A stretch of 64,000 nucleotides of DNA, taken from contig NZ_JAHEBT010000052.1 in NCBI RefSeq assembly GCF_024642105.1, forward strand, positions 530,372 through 594,371, read 5' to 3'. This stretch comes from Flavobacterium sp. (GTDB lineage: Bacteria > Bacteroidota > Bacteroidia > Flavobacteriales > Flavobacteriaceae). The notes below the pieces were generated by a model, which did not search any database, was not told the origin of the DNA, and saw nothing but the letters and a program-made list of their open reading frames with translations. Positions 42,737-55,100 of this stretch are shown here, piece after piece (the stretch's first letter is position 1; each line of letters opens with the position of its first letter). The translations under genes and the position numbers were made by a program.

Positions 42737-43732
42737 CTATTTTTTATGTGGGGTAAATGTATTGTTTTTAAGTAAATGAACCGAATGTATTATAGCCTCT
42801 AACTCATGCATGACGTCCCTTTTTTCTTTGGAGGGTGAATAACAAAATCCTTCTAAAACTAACAGCCGATGGTTTGTTGTATCTACAATGGTGTAATTGA
42901 TAAAAGGCCCAGACATATAATCGTTTTGGAGTTGCCACGTTCCTCTAGTTTCATACGCCAATCGATTGTCTATCTTTGATTTGAAAAAATAAGGGGTATA
43001 CCCTGTTTCACTAATCATATAGGTATTGGGTTCCGTTCCTTTAATGTATTTGCCAATAGAATCTCTCATTGTAAGGATATCAATGGCTGCATTAGAAGTT
43101 GTAATCGTATTCAACGGCACCTGATAAAGCAACAAACTACTGCTTCCACTAATTATTTTTTTCTTTAACCAAACAAAATTGGGCTTTCGCAACACCTGTT
43201 CAAAGTCGGAAGGAACTTGAATTGTAAGCTGAAATTCTTTTTTAAAAGATGTGGTTTGGAGTAGCGCTTTTTTATTGATACGTTGGCTTTCTGCAATTTC
43301 TCCTTGTTCAATACGGTAAATGATTTCCGGTGTATGTTCTTCCAATAATTGCAATATTTCAGTAGCCGTTTTGCCTGAAATATGAAATACATTTTGAGGT
43401 GAAGCGTATTGGTTTTCCTTGATTTCGAATTTGTTTTCGGCTTCTTTTTTAATTACCAAAATCGCACGGCTATCAGTAGCAAAACCTTCTAATAATTTAA
43501 CAGGATATTGATTGATGGTGAAGAGCGGTTCTTCTTCGGGTAGTCCAATTACTGGAGAAGCAAATTTATTTCGAATGCTGTCGCCAATTTCTCCATTCCA
43601 CAATTGGTCATCAATAATTACTGAAATCGTATTGATTTTACCTGTTGTTTTACGAGGTAAGTCGGCTTCTTTCTTGAAACAAGAAAACAAAACAACCGAA
43701 AGGAGCAGGCATAAAAAATGGGCTTTATTCAT
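42737..43732 (-). CDS. DUF4837 family lipoprotein
   Basis: 331 residues with a lipoprotein signal (MNKAHFLCLLLSVVLFSC; Cys at residue 18). The text after it (KINTISVIIDDQLWNGEIGD, GLPEEEPLFTINQY) is the recognisable DUF4837 start. The family is confined mostly to Bacteroidota and uncharacterised. It lies between the murein hydrolase gene and elaA, so an envelope role is likely but unproven. Confidence 0.82.
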   Translation of the reverse strand: MNKAHFLCLLLSVVLFSCFKKEADLPRKTTGKINTISVIIDDQLWNGEIGDSIRNKFASPVIGLPEEEPLFTINQYPVKLLEGFATDSRAILVIKKEAENKFEIKENQYASPQNVFHISGKTATEILQLLEEHTPEIIYRIEQGEIAESQRINKKALLQTTSFKKEFQLTIQVPSDFEQVLRKPNFVWLKKKIISGSSSLLLYQVPLNTITTSNAAIDILTMRDSIGKYIKGTEPNTYMISETGYTPYFFKSKIDNRLAYETRGTWQLQNDYMSGPFINYTIVDTTNHRLLVLEGFCYSPSKEKRDVMHELEAIIHSVHLLKNNTFTPHKK

Positions 43733-43780
43733 GATTCTTACATTATGAAATAAAACCCAAATTTAAATTGATCCATCGAA

Positions 43781-45760
43781 TTATCCGTTAATTTTTAATT
43801 TCATTCCCGGTTTCAATTCTTCTTCTTTGATGTTATTCCATTTCTTTAAGTCAGAAATAGTCACACCTGGATATTTTTTGGAAATGCTATACAATGAATC
43901 TCCTTTTTTCACATAGTATTCTGCTTCTTTTTTAGCAGGAGTGGTATAATCGTCTTTCTTTTTAAAACTAGCTACTGTTGCTTTATTGGTTACAATCGCA
44001 ATCTCATTTTTGGCAACAATTAATGTACTTCCTAAAGCAATTGCATTCGACCCTAAATTATTCCATTGCTTTAAATCGTCTAATGAAGCTCCAAATTTCT
44101 TAGCAATGTTCCCTAAATTGTCTCCTTTTTGAACAATATATTGAATGTCTTTTCTTTCAGGAGCAGCTGCTACTTCTTCTTTAGTAGTTGGGTTTTTCAC
44201 TACTTGAAGCGAAGCCCCTAACTGAACATTGTTATTGTTTAACTTGTTCCAATCTTGAATATCCGCTACGGTAATGTTGAATTTTTTAGCAATATTACTT
44301 AAGTTATCTCCTTTTTGAACCACATAAAACGATGCTGTTGTAGTAGCCACGCTGTCTTTCTGAACTCCTTTTTTGTCAATTTCAACTTTGGCTACAGCCG
44401 TCGATTTCTGTTCTGCCTCAGTTCCATTGATTTTTAAGTTTTTACCGTAAGCAACTTCATTCCCCTTAATGTTATTCCATTTTTTAAGATCGTCAACTGC
44501 AACGTCATATTTCTTAGCAATGGTACTCAAATTGTCTCCACGCTTGACACGGTAATAGCGCACTTTGGCTTGTGCCAATCTTTGAAATGTATTTACAGAG
44601 TCTTGAGGTACAATTGGTCGAACAATTTGGAATGGCTTTTCTCTTAAGTTAGCTTCTCTATCCACATAAGCATAAATCTTAGATTCATTAGAAGTGAAAA
44701 CCGCCATCTTGTCTTGTGGTAATCTCAAATAATGGCTTTGGTCTCTGTAAGACGGCACCACATTTAATTTATACGATGGATTCAAAATTTGCAATTGAGC
44801 CACTGGAATATCAATCAATTCTGAAATTTGTTTAAAAGACATTTGTCTTTTAATCATTACCGTATCTGTAGCAAAATGCTTGATAGGCGCTCTTTCAGGC
44901 TTAATTCCGTGTTCTTTATGGTATTCATAAATGTACATTGTTGCTAAAAAAGCAGGTACATATCCTTGTGTTTCTTGTGGTAAATTTTTACGAATGTTCC
45001 AATAGTTTTGTTGTCCTCCAGAACGTCGAATGGCTTTTGCTACGTTACCTGGTCCTGAATTATAGGAAGCCAAAACCAAATCCCAATCGCCAAAAATAGC
45101 ATACATGTTTTTCATGTATTGGGCAGCAGCCTCACTCGCTTTTAAAGGATCGCTACGTTCATCTACATACGAATCAATTTTCAATCCGTATTGTTTTCCT
45201 GTTTGGTACATGAACTGCCAAAGTCCTGTAGCGCCAACTCTAGAAACAGCTTTTGGATTTAATGCCGACTCAACAACGGCTAAATATTTGATTTCAAGAG
45301 GCACATTTTGTTTGTCAAATGCCTCTTCAAATAAAGGGAAATAATATTCTGAAACAGCCATCAAACGCTCAAAAGAACGCTTTCTGTTTTTCAAAAATGA
45401 CTTGATGATGTTTTCTAAACCTTGGTTGTATTCAATATGAAATGGCGACTTCTCATCCATTGCTTGCAATCGTGCTTTCAACAACTCAGTAGGTAATTCA
45501 TAATCAACTTTTTCGTCAATATTGATTGTTTGAATATCCTCTGTAAGGTTATTGTAAATGTCTAAATTGGTTAATTCCTTTAACCACAAACTGTCCACAC
45601 AAGCTGCCAAATCATCTTTGACAAATGTTTTCTTGATAGAATCTAAGTAGGTAAGTTTAATTTCTGGTTTTGGAGCATTTGTTTTCTCAACTGTTTCTTG
45701 CGAAAAAAGTGAAAAAGATACTAACAGAAAAAAAGGAAGTATAAGGTTTTTTATATTCAT
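43781..45760 (-). CDS. mltD: MltD-like lytic transglycosylase with four LysM domains
   Basis: 659 residues from ATG 45760 (MNIKNLILPFFLLVSF), a signal peptide. The SLT domain has its catalytic Glu in AVVESALNPKAVSRVGATGL and motifs QFMYQTGKQYGL and SYNSGPGNV. The C-terminal half carries four LysM repeats, starting YRVKRGDNLSTIAKKY, YVVQKGDNLSNIAKKF, YIVQKGDNLGNIAKKF and YYVKKGDSLYSISKKY. It cuts glycan strands and binds peptidoglycan through LysM. Three repeats are close copies of each other, the last is more divergent. Confidence 0.93.
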   Translation of the reverse strand: MNIKNLILPFFLLVSFSLFSQETVEKTNAPKPEIKLTYLDSIKKTFVKDDLAACVDSLWLKELTNLDIYNNLTEDIQTINIDEKVDYELPTELLKARLQAMDEKSPFHIEYNQGLENIIKSFLKNRKRSFERLMAVSEYYFPLFEEAFDKQNVPLEIKYLAVVESALNPKAVSRVGATGLWQFMYQTGKQYGLKIDSYVDERSDPLKASEAAAQYMKNMYAIFGDWDLVLASYNSGPGNVAKAIRRSGGQQNYWNIRKNLPQETQGYVPAFLATMYIYEYHKEHGIKPERAPIKHFATDTVMIKRQMSFKQISELIDIPVAQLQILNPSYKLNVVPSYRDQSHYLRLPQDKMAVFTSNESKIYAYVDREANLREKPFQIVRPIVPQDSVNTFQRLAQAKVRYYRVKRGDNLSTIAKKYDVAVDDLKKWNNIKGNEVAYGKNLKINGTEAEQKSTAVAKVEIDKKGVQKDSVATTTASFYVVQKGDNLSNIAKKFNITVADIQDWNKLNNNNVQLGASLQVVKNPTTKEEVAAAPERKDIQYIVQKGDNLGNIAKKFGASLDDLKQWNNLGSNAIALGSTLIVAKNEIAIVTNKATVASFKKKDDYTTPAKKEAEYYVKKGDSLYSISKKYPGVTISDLKKWNNIKEEELKPGMKLKING

Positions 45761-45961
45761 ATTTAATGCATTCAAGGGGCTAAATTTCAAATGATTATAA
45801 AATCATTTTTACAAACTTACTAGGTTCTAACTGAAAAATTACATAAATATTGTTAAAAAATCAGTTTTAGGGGCTTTTTTAAGCTTTTTTGCTCGATTTA
45901 ATACGAAAATCCGTCTTAAACCTAAGGAGACTAACGGACTAAAAATTAAAAATCCTGTCTC

Positions 45962-46006
45962 TAAAAAAGGAAAACCTTAGCCAGAAATTTCATCGCTAAG
46001 GTTTTC
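45962..46006 (-). terminator. Rho-independent terminator of pgk
   Basis: Arms GAAAACCTTAGC (45970-45981) and GCTAAGGTTTTC (45995-46006). On the minus strand the stem is followed by CTTTTTT. It lies about 50 bp past the pgk stop. Confidence 0.8.
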
Positions 46007-46056
46007 TATTCTATTGAATCAAGTCTATCTTGACTTGACTATTGTTTAAAAAGTAC

Positions 46057-47244
46057 TTATTCTAAAATAGCAGCAATTCCAGGTAACACTCTACCCTCTA
46101 ACATTTCTAACATTGCTCCTCCTCCTGTTGAAACATAGCTTACTTTGTCTTCAAAACCAAATTGTTTTACAGCAGCAACAGAATCTCCACCTCCTACAAG
46201 TGAGAAAGCGCCGTTAGCAGTTGATTCAGCGATGAATTCTCCTAAAGCAATAGTTCCTTTTGCAAAAGTTGGCATTTCAAAAACACCTAAAGGTCCATTC
46301 CAAAGAATCGTTTTAGACTCTAAAATTACTTTTTTGAATTGTTCCAAAGATTTTGGTCCTGCGTCCATTCCTTCCCATCCGTCAGGAATTGCAGTTACGT
46401 CAACCACTTGTGTATTAGCATCATTTGAAAACTTATCTCCTGCTACTACGTCAACCGGAATATGAATTTGAACTCCTTTTTCTTTAGCTAAACGCAAAAT
46501 TTCTAAGGCTAATTCTTGTTTGTCATCTTCACAAATAGAGTCTCCAATTTTTCCACCTAAGGCTTTTACAAAAGTAAACGTCATTCCACCACCAATAATC
46601 ATGTGGTCTACTTTGTCTAAGATATTTTCGATAACCGTGATTTTTGAAGATACTTTTGAACCTCCAAGAACAGCAGTTACTGGTTTTACACTATTTTTTA
46701 ATACTTTGTTTAAGCTTTCAATTTCTTTAGCTAGCAACGTTCCAAAACATTTATCGTTTGGAAAAAATTGCGCGATAATTGTAGTCGAAGCGTGCGCTCT
46801 GTGTGCAGTACCAAAAGCATCGTTTACATAGATGTCGCCTAATGACGCTAATTCTTTGGCAAAAGCCACATCTCCAGCTTCTTCTTCAGCGTGAAAACGT
46901 AAATTTTCTAACAACAATACTTCACCTGCTTGTAATTTGTCTGAGGCTGCTTTAGCTTCAGCTCCTATACAATTTGCAGCAAATTGAACTGGAACATCTA
47001 AAATAGCCGAAGCTGTTTTTAAGATGTGTTTCAATGAATACTTCTCTTCAGCTCCTTTTGGACGACCTAAATGCGACATTAAAATTACACTTCCACCATC
47101 AGCCAAAATTTTATCAATAGTTGGTTTTGCAGCTTCAATACGTGTAACATCTGTTACATTAAAATTTTCATCCAAAGGCACGTTAAAATCAACGCGGATA
47201 ATTGCTTTTTTATTTTTGAAATTAAAATCGTTTACCGTTTTCAT
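46057..47244 (-). CDS. pgk: Phosphoglycerate kinase
   Basis: 395 residues, full length. The N-terminal substrate site has [13 protein letters not shown] and [17 protein letters not shown], the nucleotide domain has [14 protein letters not shown] and the C-terminus [16 protein letters not shown] and [13 protein letters not shown]. It generates ATP from 1,3-bisphosphoglycerate. Single-gene transcript with a strong promoter and terminator. Confidence 0.97.
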   Translation of the reverse strand: MKTVNDFNFKNKKAIIRVDFNVPLDENFNVTDVTRIEAAKPTIDKILADGGSVILMSHLGRPKGAEEKYSLKHILKTASAILDVPVQFAANCIGAEAKAASDKLQAGEVLLLENLRFHAEEEAGDVAFAKELASLGDIYVNDAFGTAHRAHASTTIIAQFFPNDKCFGTLLAKEIESLNKVLKNSVKPVTAVLGGSKVSSKITVIENILDKVDHMIIGGGMTFTFVKALGGKIGDSICEDDKQELALEILRLAKEKGVQIHIPVDVVAGDKFSNDANTQVVDVTAIPDGWEGMDAGPKSLEQFKKVILESKTILWNGPLGVFEMPTFAKGTIALGEFIAESTANGAFSLVGGGDSVAAVKQFGFEDKVSYVSTGGGAMLEMLEGRVLPGIAAILE

Positions 47245-47276
47245 TGTATCTGTTTTTTAGTTTTTCTGAAAGAGAA

Positions 47277-47307
47277 ACAAAGATAGAACTTTTAGCGCAG
47301 TGACAAA
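47277..47307 (-). promoter_or_regulatory. pgk promoter
   Basis: On the minus strand TTTG (47307-47304), 18 bp, TATCTTTGT (47285-47277). Complete Bacteroidota promoter. Confidence 0.7.
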
Positions 47308-47423
47308 TTCTGAAAAGGAATAAAAATTCAGATTTTCTTAACGAAATCGTTGTAAATTAATTAATCTGTTATTTTTTAGTCTCTTTTTTTCAAAAAACCA
47401 ACCTCTAAGCGTAAATAGGGCTT

Positions 47424-48032
47424 TTATTTAAATAAATATCCAATTCCTACTGAAAAACCATAGTTTTTTGAATTTTCAAAAGGCGATTTTAAAGCATTGG
47501 AAAAACCGATGAGATAATTTGTATTTACAACAAAATTTGATTTGACTTTATAGGATAACCCAATAACACCCCCAAATTCAAATTTTTCAGCTAAATCTGT
47601 CTGTGTGGGATAATCAGACGTAAACTGATCGTTTACTAGAAAATTAAATGATGGCCCTATTTCAAATGAAAAATTCTTAACTAAATACAGTTTTGCCAAA
47701 ACAGGAATCTTGATATAATCTAACTTGTGTTCAGCATAAACTACAGGCATGGTTCCAGGAACAATTGAGATAAAATTTACAAGTTCTTTTCCTTTAATTC
47801 CTTGACTTGAATATACTATTTCGGGCTGAATTGATAATTTTTTACTCAATGGTATTTCAACAGTTGCTCCAAGATAAAATCCAGTCTTGTATTTTTCATC
47901 ATATAAATAATCATTAGAGGTCATGTTGGTGAAATTGACACCTCCTTTTACTCCAAATTGGATTTTCTCTTGCGATTTTACTGTTGGAATTAATACAATT
48001 GTGACTGCGATAATTAAAATTATTTTTTTCAT
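47424..48032 (-). CDS. Outer-membrane beta-barrel protein (PorT/OmpW-like small barrel)
   Basis: 202 residues with a signal peptide and the typical opening IQFGVKGGVNFTNM. Strands alternate through PLSKKLSIQPEIVYSSQGI and KIPVLAKLYLVKNFSFEIGP to a C-terminal YGFSVGIGYLFK. This is the outer membrane beta-barrel domain common in Bacteroidota (PF13568 type). The function is unknown. It lies downstream of the SprF-like gene on the same strand, 167 bp away. Confidence 0.8.
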   Translation of the reverse strand: MKKIILIIAVTIVLIPTVKSQEKIQFGVKGGVNFTNMTSNDYLYDEKYKTGFYLGATVEIPLSKKLSIQPEIVYSSQGIKGKELVNFISIVPGTMPVVYAEHKLDYIKIPVLAKLYLVKNFSFEIGPSFNFLVNDQFTSDYPTQTDLAEKFEFGGVIGLSYKVKSNFVVNTNYLIGFSNALKSPFENSKNYGFSVGIGYLFK

Positions 48033-48199
48033 GTGGATTAGGTGTTAATTATGTAAAATACTAATACATTATTTTTAAAATAGAATTTACAATTAGGTTA
48101 GAACTAATTCAAATGTAAGTTTTTTTTTATTATGAGTCAATTTGTTTAAAATTTTAACAATTTAAAAATCCCAAAATCACAACTGCTAAATAATAACCA

Positions 48200-49174
48200 T
48201 CAATCGTGCAACGGACTTTGTGTACAAGGACAATCACTTATTCCTTGAAGGAAATCAAATCCCAAAGTAACCATGTGTGTCCCTGAATTATAGGCAGTAA
48301 TTTGGTTCAATATAACTTGATAGGAATATCCAAAATAGAAATCGGCTTTTTTAAATCCAGCCATTGGACCCACCGTCAACGGCTTGAATGATTGATCGTT
48401 CAAAAAGCGATAAGAAACGCCTGCCCAATAGTAGTCGTCATAACTATTATAGTGTCTGTATTTTAAATTGAGATCCGTAGTCGACCGTTTATCTCCTGCA
48501 AAAAACTGATAATACACCGAGGGTTCTATTTCGACATTTCGGTTATGGCTATTTTTGATCACATAGCCAGAATACAATTGGTAATTCAAAACCAAACTGG
48601 GTTCGATGCCTAAATAATTATCTTTGGTTTTGGGCAAAATATTAGACGCATTGAAACTCACATAAAAACCTTTATTACGATACAAAAGCCCTACGTCAAA
48701 ATTATTATTGGAGATAGATCTATTATCGGTAATACTTGGGTCAATAATCGGTATTTCATGAGTTGCGTTGAATTTGCTGATGTCTATTTTAAAATTATTG
48801 ATGTTGTACGAAAGCCCAAAAGACAAGTATTGTTTGGAATAATAATCTAAAATAATGTGGTGCGCAAAAGAGAACTTAACACCCGTTTGAAACGTATTCC
48901 CATTACTATCATTGTATAATGAAATTCCTATTCCTGAGCGATTGGCCAATCTAAAATCAGCATAAAGCGATTGGTTTTTTGGAGCGTCTTTGATGCCCAC
49001 CCATTGGGTTAGTCCATTGGCGCGTAGTCGCAAATTATCTCCAATTCCAGCAAAAGTAGGCGACAATACAAAGTTATTATCCGCTAAGTATTGTGTAAAA
49101 ACAGGCAGATGTAATTCTTGGCTAAAGCCTGAAAAACAAATGGACAAAAGGGTATATATAACTATTTTTTTCAT
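48200..49174 (-). CDS. PorP/SprF family type IX secretion membrane protein
   Basis: 324 residues with a signal peptide. The PorP/SprF opening is PVFTQYLADNNFVLSPTFAG (compare QYMFNPLLLNPAYAG in others), and the rest is barrel-like with SFAHHIILDYYSKQYLSFGL and GPMAGFKKADFYFGYSYQ. SprF is needed in F. johnsoniae for secretion of the SprB adhesin. Its position 19 bp after the 2,923-residue SprB-like gene makes it that protein's dedicated partner. Confidence 0.9.
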   Translation of the reverse strand: MKKIVIYTLLSICFSGFSQELHLPVFTQYLADNNFVLSPTFAGIGDNLRLRANGLTQWVGIKDAPKNQSLYADFRLANRSGIGISLYNDSNGNTFQTGVKFSFAHHIILDYYSKQYLSFGLSYNINNFKIDISKFNATHEIPIIDPSITDNRSISNNNFDVGLLYRNKGFYVSFNASNILPKTKDNYLGIEPSLVLNYQLYSGYVIKNSHNRNVEIEPSVYYQFFAGDKRSTTDLNLKYRHYNSYDDYYWAGVSYRFLNDQSFKPLTVGPMAGFKKADFYFGYSYQVILNQITAYNSGTHMVTLGFDFLQGISDCPCTQSPLHD

Positions 49175-49193
49175 TGATTTTTCTTTTAATGAA

Positions 49194-52100
49194 TTATCTG
49201 TAAAGTGTAAAATGACCTACAAATTCTCTGTCGTCTTTTGAATTATTGAGCTTCAACACATACCAATAATCACCAGAAGGCAGCTCCACTCCTTGGTATT
49301 TGCCGTCCCAAGATTCACCCAAATTATAAGTGCCTAATTCTCGTCCGTAGCGATCTAAAATGGAGAAAGTTAAATCTTTGTAATTAACAGTACAACCTGG
49401 CGCCCAAGTGTCGTTGAGTCCGTCGCCATTTGGCGTGAAATAGTTAGGTATACAAATATCAATGTAATTGAATTGTTGAGTGACTTCGGTTTTACATCCG
49501 TTGGCGTCTTGAACAGTGACCAAATAGTCTTGAGTTTTATAATAAATATAACTCGGATTGGCATTATTAAATTCGCCATCAAAAGTGTACTTGTAATTGC
49601 CTCCACCACCAGTAGCCACTGCAATTATTTCATTTAAACCCCCTTCTTTTAAATTCAAAATCAAAGGATCAACTTTTAGAATATTGAAAACAGGGGTGTC
49701 TTTAATGCAGCCACTGTTGTGTTTCACTCTTATAAAATGATCTCCTGGGGTAAAATTGGAAAACACATTACTCGGTTGATACGTTCCTCCATCTAAGGCA
49801 AATTGAAACAAGGCATAATCAGTAATACTAGAATCTAAATTTACGGTAACCGTATTATGTTGTGCTTTGCTTACACAATCATAATTTATAATTGTAGTTG
49901 GGTTCAATTTCACCGACTCGTTAAGATTGACAATCCGATCCAACGTACAATTGTTAGCATCTTTAATATATGCCGTATGTGAACCGCCTTCCAAATTAGT
50001 GAAATCAAATTGTGTTTGAGTGGCAGTTCCTGTTGCAAATGGACCCGTTGGATTGTCTAAAGACACACTATATGGTAGTGTTCCGCCAGAAATTACAATA
50101 CTAAACTGAGCATTCTTATCATCATAGCACATTCCTTGTACAATCGATGTATTGATTATTTGGGCTGATAAAACCGCTGGTTCTCCAATTGTAATCGACT
50201 TTTTTTCATAACATCCTAAAGCATCCTGAACCAACAAATCATAAGTTCCTGCCGCTAAGTTTTCAAAAAGATTTGACTCGGTAAACTGACTCAAATTAGG
50301 CGAAATAGCGTGCTTAATAACCGCCGTACCTCCTGAAGAATTGATTTTTACAGTACCGTCATTAGACCCAGCGCACAAGATATTAGTTAACGAATAGGCG
50401 GGATTTAATTTTGCAGTAGGCTCAGTAATTGTAATGGTAGTTGATTCCGCTGGAACACAATCAGCACTGGTTACTTTTACCTTATATTTTCCTGCCGAGA
50501 GACCTGTAAAGACACCCGTTATTTGGGCTGGCCGAACCAAATTATCAACCTCATCTAACAATATGTACAAATAATTTCCTAAACCACCTTGGGCTGTTGC
50601 CAAAATAGACGCTGTGCTATTCCCTTTACAATTTACTTTGGCAAAAGTAGTATCTATTGCAACTGACAATCCCTTTAGAGATTCTACCACCACATCATTA
50701 GACAAATAACTTCCGCATCCATTATTGTCTTTGACAAAATAGTGATTCATACCCGTGTTTCCATTTAAAAAAGTTAATGAAAACGGACTAAAAACACTAT
50801 TGTCGGCACTGAAACTATAAGGAGGTGTTCCGCCTGAAATTTGCAAAGCCAATTGGGACAAAACCATACACGTTGGGGGTGTTTTTAAAGATAATGTGGC
50901 AACTACATGGGTTGGTTCTTGAATTTCGATTATTCCTGATGTAGCCTTGCACGACCAATTATCAGTAACAGTTACACTATATTTACCAGCCCCTAAATTT
51001 TTAAATTCATTTGAAGTTTGTGAACCAAAAACAGTTGGATTGGGACTTGTTTCATTTAGAGTGTACCAATAATTACTGCCCTGACCTCCTGAAACGTTTG
51101 TTGTAAAAATTATAGCGGTTCGGTCAGCAAAACAAGGTAAAAAAGCAACATCAGAACTAGCGTTAAAAGTAATTGGTGTAGGATTGATTAAAGCAATATG
51201 ATTTTCTGCTTCACAACCTTTTGCATCACGAACATAAAGCGTATAATTTCCTTGAGTCAAATCAGTTACTGTTGTAACGTCGCCCCAATCTTGAAGTACC
51301 GTTCCCTCTTTTTCCCATTTAAACTCATACGAGTCTGTCCAACCCCCTTGAGGCAAAGCGGTAATTATTCCGTCATTATTACCCACTGCACAAGTAATAT
51401 CTGAATGAGATTCTACCAAAGAAAGTGCTGAAGTAGGCTGACTAATCGTAAATTTTTTAGTCACACTACAAAATGGCGCGTTACTCAAAGTCGCCGTGAT
51501 GGAGTAAGTGTCTGCTTTTAACCCTGAAACTGTAATTGGGGCAGCAGAGGTAGTTGTTGAAGACTGTATGCTATTCCCCAAACTATCTTTAACAACATAA
51601 CTAAAAGCACCCGCCTTACTCGGAGTATTTTTGTCGGTTAAAGTAATGTTAGCACTTCCATTACTTCCTCCAAAACAGGTAACATCTACCACCGAATCAA
51701 TGGTTAAACCAAAAGTATTCGGTTCATTGACGGTATATACTTCTTGAATACTACAAAGAGTTACTGTGTTCTTTACAGTAATTAAATATTCTCCAACGGT
51801 TAACCCAGAAAAAATTCCATTGGAATTGGAAGAAAAAATTGTCCCTACCGAACTTCCTGAAATGGTACTTAACGAATAGTCTAAATTAGTTGGCGTACCA
51901 CCGATGCCTGAAACGGAGACTTTGATTGTTTCGTTTGCAACACAACTGATTGGACTTATTGGAGTAACATTAATTGTATCTAAAATATAAAATGGGGAGA
52001 CGGTTGCAGAAGTACTTCCCGAACAACCTCTGTCATCATACACGTTGACGGTATAACTACCCCCCGCTAAGTCCGACTCAACATACGTTGGATTCGATCC

Positions 52101-55100
52101 AAATTGAACGCGTGTTCCGTTTTTTATAAATTCGTATTGGGTATAGGTTCCCGAACCTCCCGTTACTCCATTTACAGTAATCGATGCGTTATTCAAATTA
52201 TTGGTAGAAGAACAGCCAAACTGAACAATTGTTGGTGTTGGAACACTAATCGCAGCAGGTTCGGTAATTAAAAAATTGGTTTGGCTAGCTACACAACCTC
52301 TTCCTGAAATCACCTCAACGGTATAACTTCCTGCAGTTAATCCTGAAAAAATATTAGACTCTTGTGGTATCCCACCATTGAGGCTGTATTTATAAATAGG
52401 ATTATCGTTTGTCCCAATTGCTGGAATTGCAATTGTTGCCGTTATGGAGCCGTCATCTCCTCCGTTACAGGTTACAGGTATCTGAAATAAAGTCAAACCA
52501 GTAATAGGAGTAGGTGCTTCTAAATTTACTGCAATGCTTTTTGTACAATTAGTCGTTGTATCTCTAAACTCAATTGTATGATTACCAGAACTTAGCCCTA
52601 TAAAATTCGAATTAGAGACATAGCTCCCACTGTCGATTTTGTATTCATAATTACCTGAACCACCTTGGGCAATAGCTTGAATTTCGCCATCATTAAGTGC
52701 GCAAGTCGGTTGTTTAATAACCGTTGAAGACAATCCTAATGGACTATGAATTTTTAACGTTTTTGTATCCGAACAACCATTCACCTCTTTTACACTAATA
52801 CTATACTCTCCTGAGTTTTGATTCGATAAAGTATAGGGCAAAGTAACTGGACTAAAAATACTCCCGTTTACGCTTATGTAATAAGGAGCAATTCCAGCCC
52901 TTGCTTCTGTTATATTTATTGCAAAAGTTCCTTCAGAAGCACAAACATTTGATATAGATAAACCAATAACTGGTTCAGGGTCTTTGTTTATAGTTACTGG
53001 CTGGGACTTGACACAACCATAAGCGTCTTTCACAAATACGGTATAACTACCTCCTTGACTCACTGTAAATGTGTTGGAGGTTTGCCAAATTCCATCTGGA
53101 GATGGAGGCGGAGGCGGAATCAATCCTATATTACTTGTTGGGTTTGAAGTTGCTCCACTTACCGCCGAAATTTGATAGTAATACGGTGCTTTGCCGTCTT
53201 TGGCTTGAACGCTAATTATACCGTTTTCATTACAATTTACATTTTTTAAAATTGTAGCCGAAAGACTTAAATCAATTGCAGACTCTGTTATATTAAATGA
53301 ATCAGAGGCTATACTACAACCAACATTTGTAGCGCCCAATTCTTCTTTTATCAACACAAAATAATTCCCAAAAGGCAAGTCGCCTAAATCAGTAATGGTT
53401 GTGCTACCAGTTGCGGGTATCGTTGTGGTTCCCGAAACCCCTGAAACAGGAACTAAAGATTGTGAATTATATACTTGATACGAAATTGGCGTAGCAATTG
53501 CATACTTGTTTTTTACCGTTAAGGATACTTTCCCATTGGCTGCGCCTTTACACGTTATATTTTTTTCCTCAAGATTATTTACTCCTAATGTAGAGTTAGT
53601 AGTTATTGCACTTTCAGCTGTCTTGTAATGATAACATCCCGTTTTATCATCATACACAATGAAGGTATATTTTACTCCGGGCAGTAATCCGGTAAAAATG
53701 GTTGATTTACTAACGTCGCCTACCTGCCATGAAGAATCTGTTGAGGAGTAAACTAATCCTGGTTTATAAATAGCAAAATAGAAAGGGCCGGCAGAGCTAA
53801 ATGCATTTGCCTTTGCAACAGATACTTTTGTCGTTCCTCCTGAAGCACAATTTATTGTTGAAGTTGAAACATTTATATCTAAATCCTCGGGAGGAGAAGA
53901 TACCTTGATATTTTGTTGTAACACAGAACACCCATTGGCATCCACCACATTGATTTGGTACAAACCAAAATCTACTACATCAAATGTATGGGAGGTAGTC
54001 CCTGCATTATTTAACTCTAAATTATTGTATCCATTTACTCCTATTACAAAATAATTGTACGAAGGAACACCGCCAACAACTCCATCCACAATTACCGATC
54101 CTTTGGAGACTCCTGAACTAGTACACGTTATATCAACCGCATGAAAAGTAACATTGATTTTGTTAGGTTGTAAAATAATTTTGGTTCCTTTGGTTGTACA
54201 CAAATTAGCATCGGTAACCGTAACTTCATAGGTTCCAGCGGTCAAGTTTGAAAAAATTGAGTTGCTCTGATTTGCACTTCCGTTTATTGAATATGTAAAC
54301 GGAGCCAATCCCTTAGACGTATTTAAATTCACTTTAATCGCTGCTGTATTTTCTCCGTGGCACAAAATGGATTGAACTTCTGTTAAAGAAGTAATTTCAG
54401 GATTTACTTTTGGCCCAACGGTAATTGTATTAGTAGTTTTTATACATCCATTGGCATCGATAATTTCGAACACATAATCTCCTGTTTGTGTATCCCTTAC
54501 TAGATAAGTAAAAGATGAGGCTGAATCAGGAATAGTGATGTCATTAGTAGTAATTTTTGATCCATTCTTAAAAACTCTGTATCGAATTGATTTAACTCCA
54601 CCCTCAACGGTTACTTTAATAACTGCATCTGGGCTTGAAGTACAATCCAACGCTTTAGTCAAAACGGCAGCTACTTTTATTTCGTTGCCAATATTGATGT
54701 TTTGAGTAACTGCTTTACAATTATTAGCGTCCATTACTTCTACTTTGTGCGTTCCTGGTCCAACATTCGTAAAAGTACTTAAGGTTTGATAAGTCGCTCC
54801 GTCTAAGCTAAACGAAAAAGGTGCTGTTCCTGAACTTACATTAATCTTTATGGTAGCTTGATTAATCGCATCATAACATAAATCCGAACTAGAATCTGTA
54901 GATGGAATTGGTGTTGGAGGTGGAGAAACTGTTATTGCAACAAGAGTTTCATTGGCACAACCATTGGCATCAAGCGCGCGAATTACATATTTCCCTGGGG
55001 GCACATTATCAAAAATTCCCGAGTTTTGAACTGGACGTAACTTTGTTACATTGAGTTCGTCCCATAACTCATACGTATAAAAAGGTGTTCCTCCAGTAGA